DNA of 26,914 nucleotides, from assembly GCA_005801425.1 (NCBI GenBank), contig SYDY01000056.1, positions 1 through 26,914 on the forward strand. The letters run 5' to 3'. Of the stretch, positions 23,561-26,914 are shown piece after piece. The stretch's first letter is position 1. Each line of letters begins with the position of its first letter. Below the pieces are notes generated by a model that was given only the letters and a program-made list of their open reading frames with translations, had not been told where the DNA came from and made no database searches. Origin of the DNA: Bdellovibrionales bacterium. GTDB taxonomy: Bacteria; Myxococcota; XYA12-FULL-58-9; SYDY01. Position numbers and translations under genes: made by a program.

Positions 23561-24511
23561 ATGTCTCTTGCGTACCTTTCACTCATCGAACAACAAGCAA
23601 AGCGTTTTATTCGCGAGAAACTTTCTCCGAATGATCCTTCAAAATTTCGAAAACAAGCCGAATATGGTGTTTTAGCCATTCCTACGGCCCAAAAAGCGGT
23701 TGAAGAAGGCAATGAATACCAGCGCACCGAAGGTTATCAATTGCTTGGTGACATTTTTCGTTTTCATGCCGTCTCGTTTGATGCACTCAATTGGTTGGTG
23801 CAAAAGTACCGCCATCTTGCACATGGCGAAATGACCCAAGAGCGTTTGGCGGCGCTTTATGCACTGGGTTCTTCCGGTTATCCAAATATTCTTATCACCA
23901 ACGTGCCGCTTTTGATGTCGAATAATGTGCGTGCGGCCGAATCGGCATGTTTCTTGTTTGGTTTTGCGCAATGGACACCCTCACTCGATGCACTGACGGC
24001 CGTTGCCGAAATTGCAGCACCTGCTGTTACCATTTCGGCCATTTGGGCCATTGGAAATATTGGTGGTGATGAGGCGGTGGAACACCTTGTGCGTTTGCGT
24101 AATAGCGGTAAGTCCCTCGAAGATATCGTTCTTGCATTGGGAAAATGCAATTCAATCAAAGCGATGATCCCGCTTGCTGAAATTTGTTGCGAAGTTGAAT
24201 CGTCCCATATTCCTGACGTCATGCATGCGATGCTTTGCGTGATTGAATCCACACAAAGCCATGACGTGGATCTAGGTGCCAATCTGCGCGCAAGGGTTGT
24301 GGAGGCATGTCGCCCCTTTTCGCAAGATGAGCATGCCGAAACAGCATTTGGTGCGTTGTCATTGCTTGGCTTTTTAGGTGAGCGCATCGATCGATGCGAT
24401 GTAGAAGCTTCGATGGGTTTTAGACCTAAAAACTTATTTGATGCTTCGTCCAGAAGTAGTCATTCCAATGGCCGTATCCCGACGTTAAGCAACTTGCTTA
24501 CGCGGAACTGA
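23561..24511 (+). CDS. HEAT-repeat-like helical protein
   Basis: This is a 316-residue, mostly alpha-helical protein without signal peptide. Repeated helix pairs, for example around ERLAALYALGSSGYP, VRAAESACFLFGF, AVTISAIWAIGNIGGDEAV and LEDIVLALGKCNS, follow the pattern of HEAT or related armadillo-like repeats, which bind other proteins. The function is not identifiable. The ATG at 23561 has GAAAGG seven bases upstream, just after the terminator stem, so the ribosome site and the terminator tail nearly touch. The 3' end overlaps the opposing acyl-CoA dehydrogenase gene by 27 bases. Where its promoter lies is unclear: the only room is the upstream coding region or terminator read-through. 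Confidence 0.8.
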   Translation: MSLAYLSLIEQQAKRFIREKLSPNDPSKFRKQAEYGVLAIPTAQKAVEEGNEYQRTEGYQLLGDIFRFHAVSFDALNWLVQKYRHLAHGEMTQERLAALYALGSSGYPNILITNVPLLMSNNVRAAESACFLFGFAQWTPSLDALTAVAEIAAPAVTISAIWAIGNIGGDEAVEHLVRLRNSGKSLEDIVLALGKCNSIKAMIPLAEICCEVESSHIPDVMHAMLCVIESTQSHDVDLGANLRARVVEACRPFSQDEHAETAFGALSLLGFLGERIDRCDVEASMGFRPKNLFDASSRSSHSNGRIPTLSNLLTRN

Positions 24512-26419
24512 TGCATCGGTAGCCCCACGTACAATTTGCAAATCCACTGGATCTGATTTGCTTTCACTCTCCATGCGTTCCATTACGCCATGACCTGTAT
24601 TTTCAATCAGATCTTGATGGTATCGCACCCGAGGCAGAGCCATTTCTAACCATTGTTCCAAAAGTTTTCGACGCTCAGGAAATCGTTTGGCCTGTCGCAA
24701 AAGAATTTCAGCCGCGGTCGCATCAATCAAAATTTTGGTGAAGTTTTCTGCATGAACAAGTGCCATGCGAAAATCTTGTTTAGGATCCCATTTCTTGAAT
24801 GTGCTGATAAATTCAGCCACGGAATGTGCATTGGCGCCAGCCCATTTTTCTTTGGCAACACGCATGAGCAATGTTTGTTGCACCGAATATACAGCGGCTT
24901 TAAGTTTATACACGCCGCGCTCAAGGCTGTCTGTTGAACGAAGTGCCTTAAAGCGAAGTCCCGCTGCCTTCTGTAAAAATCTTTGTGGATTGGCCACAGC
25001 AAATCCCATGGCGTCTTTAAACGCCATTAAACACTGGATCTGGCTTGTTCCTTCATAAACAGGCATCACCAACGCTTCGCGGAGAAGCCGTTCGGGTGCG
25101 TAATCTTTCGTATAGCCATTGCCACCGTGGATCTGCATGGCCATGCGGCTCATCCAAACCGCTTGTTCTGATGCAAAGTATTTGATCAGCGGCGTAAGTT
25201 TACGTGTACGACGCTTCATTTTTCTTGTTCGCTTTGCTGCATCGGGTGTTTGCGGTGTGCTAAGCGCTTTTGCATTATATTCCGACATGACGTAGCGCTC
25301 GTGACAAATGGCTGCTTCCATGCACATGGCGCGCATGGCTTTGATACCTATGTCCATTTCGTGCAAATAACCTGCAATTAAGCCGTGCCGTGCGATAGGC
25401 AATCCCATGGTCACACGATCTTCGGCATAATCTTTGGCCACACGATAAGCGTTTTCACAAAGACCAATGCCTTCAAATCCCACGGTGATGCGTGCATGGT
25501 TCATGATTTTAAGCATCAGCTTAAATCCATCGCCTTCGTTACCCACCAATTGGGCTTCGCTGTTGTCGTAAACCAACGAGCATGTTGCCGACGCATGGTG
25601 TCCAATTTTTTCCTCAACGCGATCGATTGTTATATTGCGAATAATTTTTCCGTCACGCCTTAACTCCTGCGGTACGAAAAACAACGAAATAGCATCCAGA
25701 TCTTCACGGTCATCTGTTTTCGCGAGAACAAAATGAAAGGGTGCATGCCCCGAGGTGATGAATATTTTGTTTCCGGTGATGCGCCAACTGCCATCCGCTT
25801 CTTGCGTCGCACGGGCTTTGATGCGGGTAAGATCGCTCCCAGCGCTCGGTTCGGTCAGATCCATGCTTCCCCAGCCGTTACCCTCTGCACATTGGCGGAT
25901 CTCTTCTTCCCAACGGGTTTTTGTGACGTTACCGTCTTTGTCAAATGTCACACCATTTTCATTGAGTGCATAGTGCAGCAAGGTGCGTGCGCTCGACGCA
26001 TAAAACCCAAAATGTGTCATGCTCGATACACATGCGCGGCCGATGATTTCCATCAGCATAAAATAAATAAGATCTGGGCAATTCATGCCGCCAAATTCTC
26101 GTGGCGAGCACACCCCAAACACACCCATTTCGCGGAGTTGGTCAAAAATTGCCTTTTGTGTCGGACTTTCCTGTACCACCCCATCTTTAAGATGCGTACC
26201 CTCCAGATCCATTTTGGCAGCCTGAGGGGCAATTTGCTCTGAAACGAACTCGCCCATGAGATCAATAATGCTTTTGTAGTTCTCTGCCGTTTCTTTCCAA
26301 TCGGCTGCTGCATCTGCGGCTTTCCCGTTGCGTTCAAGCAGGGCCACCAGTTCGCGCCAATCGATATAATGCTCAAAATAAAATTTGAGGTCTTCGTTGT
26401 CGGCATAGAAATTAGCCAT
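24485..26419 (-). CDS. Long-form acyl-CoA dehydrogenase
   Basis: This FAD-dependent enzyme of 644 residues introduces the alpha-beta double bond into an acyl-CoA. The start at 26419 (MANFYADNEDLKFYFE) is preceded by AAGGA eight bases upstream and matches the short N-terminal domain of the long acyl-CoA dehydrogenases; an ATG 18 bases further up is less well placed. The FAD/substrate motif is MDLTEPSAGSDL at 186-197, the signature QIHGGNGYTKD at 429-439, and the catalytic base Glu456 in VYEGTSQI. A basic insertion with KRTRKMKRRTRK lies near 396-407, and about 165 residues follow the usual domain. Ordinary short-chain or isovaleryl-CoA dehydrogenases have about 390 residues, so this is unlikely to be the missing LiuA. 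The substrate is unknown; FadE-like or methylthiopropionyl-CoA-type relatives share this architecture. Confidence 0.93.
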   Translation of the reverse strand: MANFYADNEDLKFYFEHYIDWRELVALLERNGKAADAAADWKETAENYKSIIDLMGEFVSEQIAPQAAKMDLEGTHLKDGVVQESPTQKAIFDQLREMGVFGVCSPREFGGMNCPDLIYFMLMEIIGRACVSSMTHFGFYASSARTLLHYALNENGVTFDKDGNVTKTRWEEEIRQCAEGNGWGSMDLTEPSAGSDLTRIKARATQEADGSWRITGNKIFITSGHAPFHFVLAKTDDREDLDAISLFFVPQELRRDGKIIRNITIDRVEEKIGHHASATCSLVYDNSEAQLVGNEGDGFKLMLKIMNHARITVGFEGIGLCENAYRVAKDYAEDRVTMGLPIARHGLIAGYLHEMDIGIKAMRAMCMEAAICHERYVMSEYNAKALSTPQTPDAAKRTRKMKRRTRKLTPLIKYFASEQAVWMSRMAMQIHGGNGYTKDYAPERLLREALVMPVYEGTSQIQCLMAFKDAMGFAVANPQRFLQKAAGLRFKALRSTDSLERGVYKLKAAVYSVQQTLLMRVAKEKWAGANAHSVAEFISTFKKWDPKQDFRMALVHAENFTKILIDATAAEILLRQAKRFPERRKLLEQWLEMALPRVRYHQDLIENTGHGVMERMESESKSDPVDLQIVRGATDASVPRKQVA

Positions 26420-26460
26420 TATGGATGTCCTTTCCAAAGAGAAATCTTAAGCGGCGATTC

Positions 26461-26621
26461 TATACTGTGTGCGGGTGAAATTTGCGCTTTTGGGCGAAGT
26501 ATTTTTGATTTAATCAAAGAATAAAAAACAAGTCATATTGTTAATATGGCGCGTTTTTTTGATGCAGAGAAAATCAAAAAGACAAAGTCCAAAAGTGCAA
26601 ATTTCACCCGCGCACAGTATA
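26461..26621. repeat. Long inverted repeat between acyl-CoA dehydrogenase and rRNA genes
   Basis: The arms are 26461-26511 and 26571-26621. The outer 33 bases match at 31 positions (key segment GCGGGTGAAATTTGC), the next 8 are diverged, and the last 10 (TTTTTGATTT) match exactly, always in register. The loop is 59 bases. Each arm has the same orientation relative to the gene it faces: the left arm ends about 42 bases upstream of the acyl-CoA dehydrogenase ATG, the right arm faces the rRNA operon. It may be a duplicated control site or a palindromic element. Confidence 0.8.
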
Positions 26622-26672
26622 TTGCCTCTGTAAATTGGGTTGAGCATTGCATGCTTGAAAAATGCCGGTCAA

Positions 26673-26706
26673 GTTCAAGCAACAATTCTCCGAGAATGGC
26701 TTGAAC
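26673..26706. promoter_or_regulatory. Compound dyad upstream of the rRNA promoter
   Basis: The outer arms GTTCAAGC (26673-26680) and GCTTGAAC (26699-26706) enclose an inner dyad ATTCTC-C-GAGAAT (26685-26697). All arms are perfect, and only a few bases are unpaired. It ends 32 bases before the -35 box of the rRNA promoter, a position where an activator (Fis-like role) or other regulator could bind. Function is inferred from position only. Confidence 0.5.
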
Positions 26707-26738
26707 GAAAAAGTAAGTGTTCATGCTGCACTTTTTGA

Positions 26739-26767
26739 TTGACCTTACTGGCGAGTGTCCCTATAAG
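26739..26767 (+). promoter_or_regulatory. Ribosomal RNA operon promoter
   Basis: TTGACC at 26739-26744 and TATAAG at 26762-26767 are separated by exactly 17 bases, a near-consensus sigma-70 promoter. The bases after the -10 box begin CGG, a GC-rich discriminator as expected for growth-rate and ppGpp control of rRNA genes. Transcription should begin near 26774, about 120 bases before mature 16S rRNA. Confidence 0.82.
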
Positions 26768-26800
26768 CGGCATCCACACCGGTCGCGCCTGCGACTGAGT

Positions 26801-26820
26801 AGGTCCTTGACAACTGAATA
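26801..26820 (+). promoter_or_regulatory. boxA-like antitermination element in the rRNA leader
   Basis: The segment AGGTCCTTGACAACTGAATA resembles rRNA-leader boxA elements, often of the form TTCTTTGA-AA-T-AATA, bound by NusB and S10 (NusE) to prevent early termination. It lies about 27 bases after the predicted transcription start, the expected place. TTGACA inside it could be mistaken for a -35 box, but no good -10 follows. Confidence 0.55.
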
Positions 26821-26829
26821 ACAAGCTAG

Positions 26830-26855
26830 AAATAAAAATTTCCACATTTTTATTT
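26830..26855 (+). other. AT-rich hairpin in the 16S leader
   Basis: The perfect 10-base arms AAATAAAAAT (26830-26839) and ATTTTTATTT (26846-26855) enclose a 6-base loop in the rRNA leader, 41 bases before mature 16S. It may guide pre-rRNA folding or processing. Confidence 0.55.
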
Positions 26856-26895
26856 GACGTGATGTGCGGGTCAGGAAATAAATAAAAACCAAGTT

Positions 26896-26914
26896 TAATT
26901 GGAGAGTTTGATCC
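26896..26914 (+). rRNA. rrs: 16S ribosomal RNA, 5' end only
   Basis: The last bases, AATTGGAGAGTTTGATCC, match the highly conserved 5' end of bacterial 16S rRNA, including the universal 27F primer region (AGAGTTTGATC). By alignment with the E. coli numbering, the mature end is near 26896. The rest of the gene lies beyond the window. Confidence 0.93.

Noticed and set aside
24485-26419. Acyl-CoA dehydrogenase as the missing isovaleryl-CoA dehydrogenase (LiuA)
   Set aside because: At 644 residues with extra N- and C-terminal parts it belongs to a long-chain-type subfamily, lies on the other strand and is 5 kb from the liu operon.
26546-26704. 52-codon open frame starting MARFFDAEKIKK before the rRNA promoter
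   Set aside because: It has no ribosome site and runs through the right arm of the long inverted repeat and the compound dyad, so it is probably accidental.
26807-26834. Second rRNA promoter using TTGACA at 26807
   Set aside because: No acceptable -10 box at 16-18 bases, and the surrounding sequence fits a boxA-like antitermination element better.
1-26914. CRISPR arrays, tRNA genes or insertion sequences
   Set aside because: I saw no regularly spaced repeats with unique spacers, no cloverleaf-like sequence and no transposase gene in the window.

Overview
The window looks like a chromosomal segment of a Gram-negative, aerobic, heterotrophic bacterium. It shows lipoprotein signal peptides, an outer-membrane beta-barrel protein, a leucine/isovalerate (liu-type) catabolic operon, a long acyl-CoA dehydrogenase and glutamate synthase. 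Base composition is balanced rather than extreme. The large metzincin lipoprotein and the roughly 645-residue acyl-CoA dehydrogenase recall the former Deltaproteobacteria (Myxococcota, Bradymonadota, Bdellovibrionota-like lineages), but this placement is inference only. The last 19 bases are the 5' end of a 16S rRNA gene, so the window ends inside a ribosomal RNA operon that would settle the taxonomy.

Layout. 1-2542: 3' part of gltB and all of gltD (ammonia assimilation). 2572-3504 (-): CysB-like LysR regulator. 3670-4869 (+): membrane protein with a eukaryote-type RING-H2 motif, overlapping tail-to-tail with a DASS/SLC13 anion transporter (4820-6352, -). 6353-7038: gene-free stretch holding two inverted copies of a 140-bp imperfect palindrome. 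7039-13565 (+): a tightly packed trio of a large unknown lipoprotein, a HExxHxxGxxH metzincin lipoprotein and an outer-membrane beta-barrel protein. 13644-19100 (+): methylcrotonyl-CoA carboxylase beta, methylglutaconyl-CoA hydratase, methylcrotonyl-CoA carboxylase alpha, HMG-CoA lyase and an EVE-domain protein, all touching or overlapping. 19219-20292 (+): a tyrosine recombinase lacking two canonical catalytic-site histidines. 20399-23488 (+): a 1029-residue unknown protein with a short transglutaminase-like motif, closed by a strong terminator. 23561-24511 (+): HEAT-repeat-like protein. 24485-26419 (-): acyl-CoA dehydrogenase. 26420-26895: a divergent regulatory region with a long inverted repeat, rRNA promoter and boxA-like element, leading into 16S rRNA.

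How the genes work together. The liu cluster covers four reactions from 3-methylcrotonyl-CoA to acetoacetate plus acetyl-CoA. The dehydrogenase that would feed it is not in the cluster, and the acyl-CoA dehydrogenase 5 kb downstream belongs to a different, longer subfamily. The lipoprotein/metzincin/barrel trio looks like one cell-envelope unit of unknown role.

Most unusual points: two tandem copies of a dispersed palindromic repeat sit in frame inside the methylcrotonyl-CoA carboxylase alpha subunit, where the subunit-bridging BT domain should be, and a third copy supplies the stop codon of gltD; a bacterial RING-H2 protein; the envelope trio; the nested inverted repeats; and the atypical recombinase.
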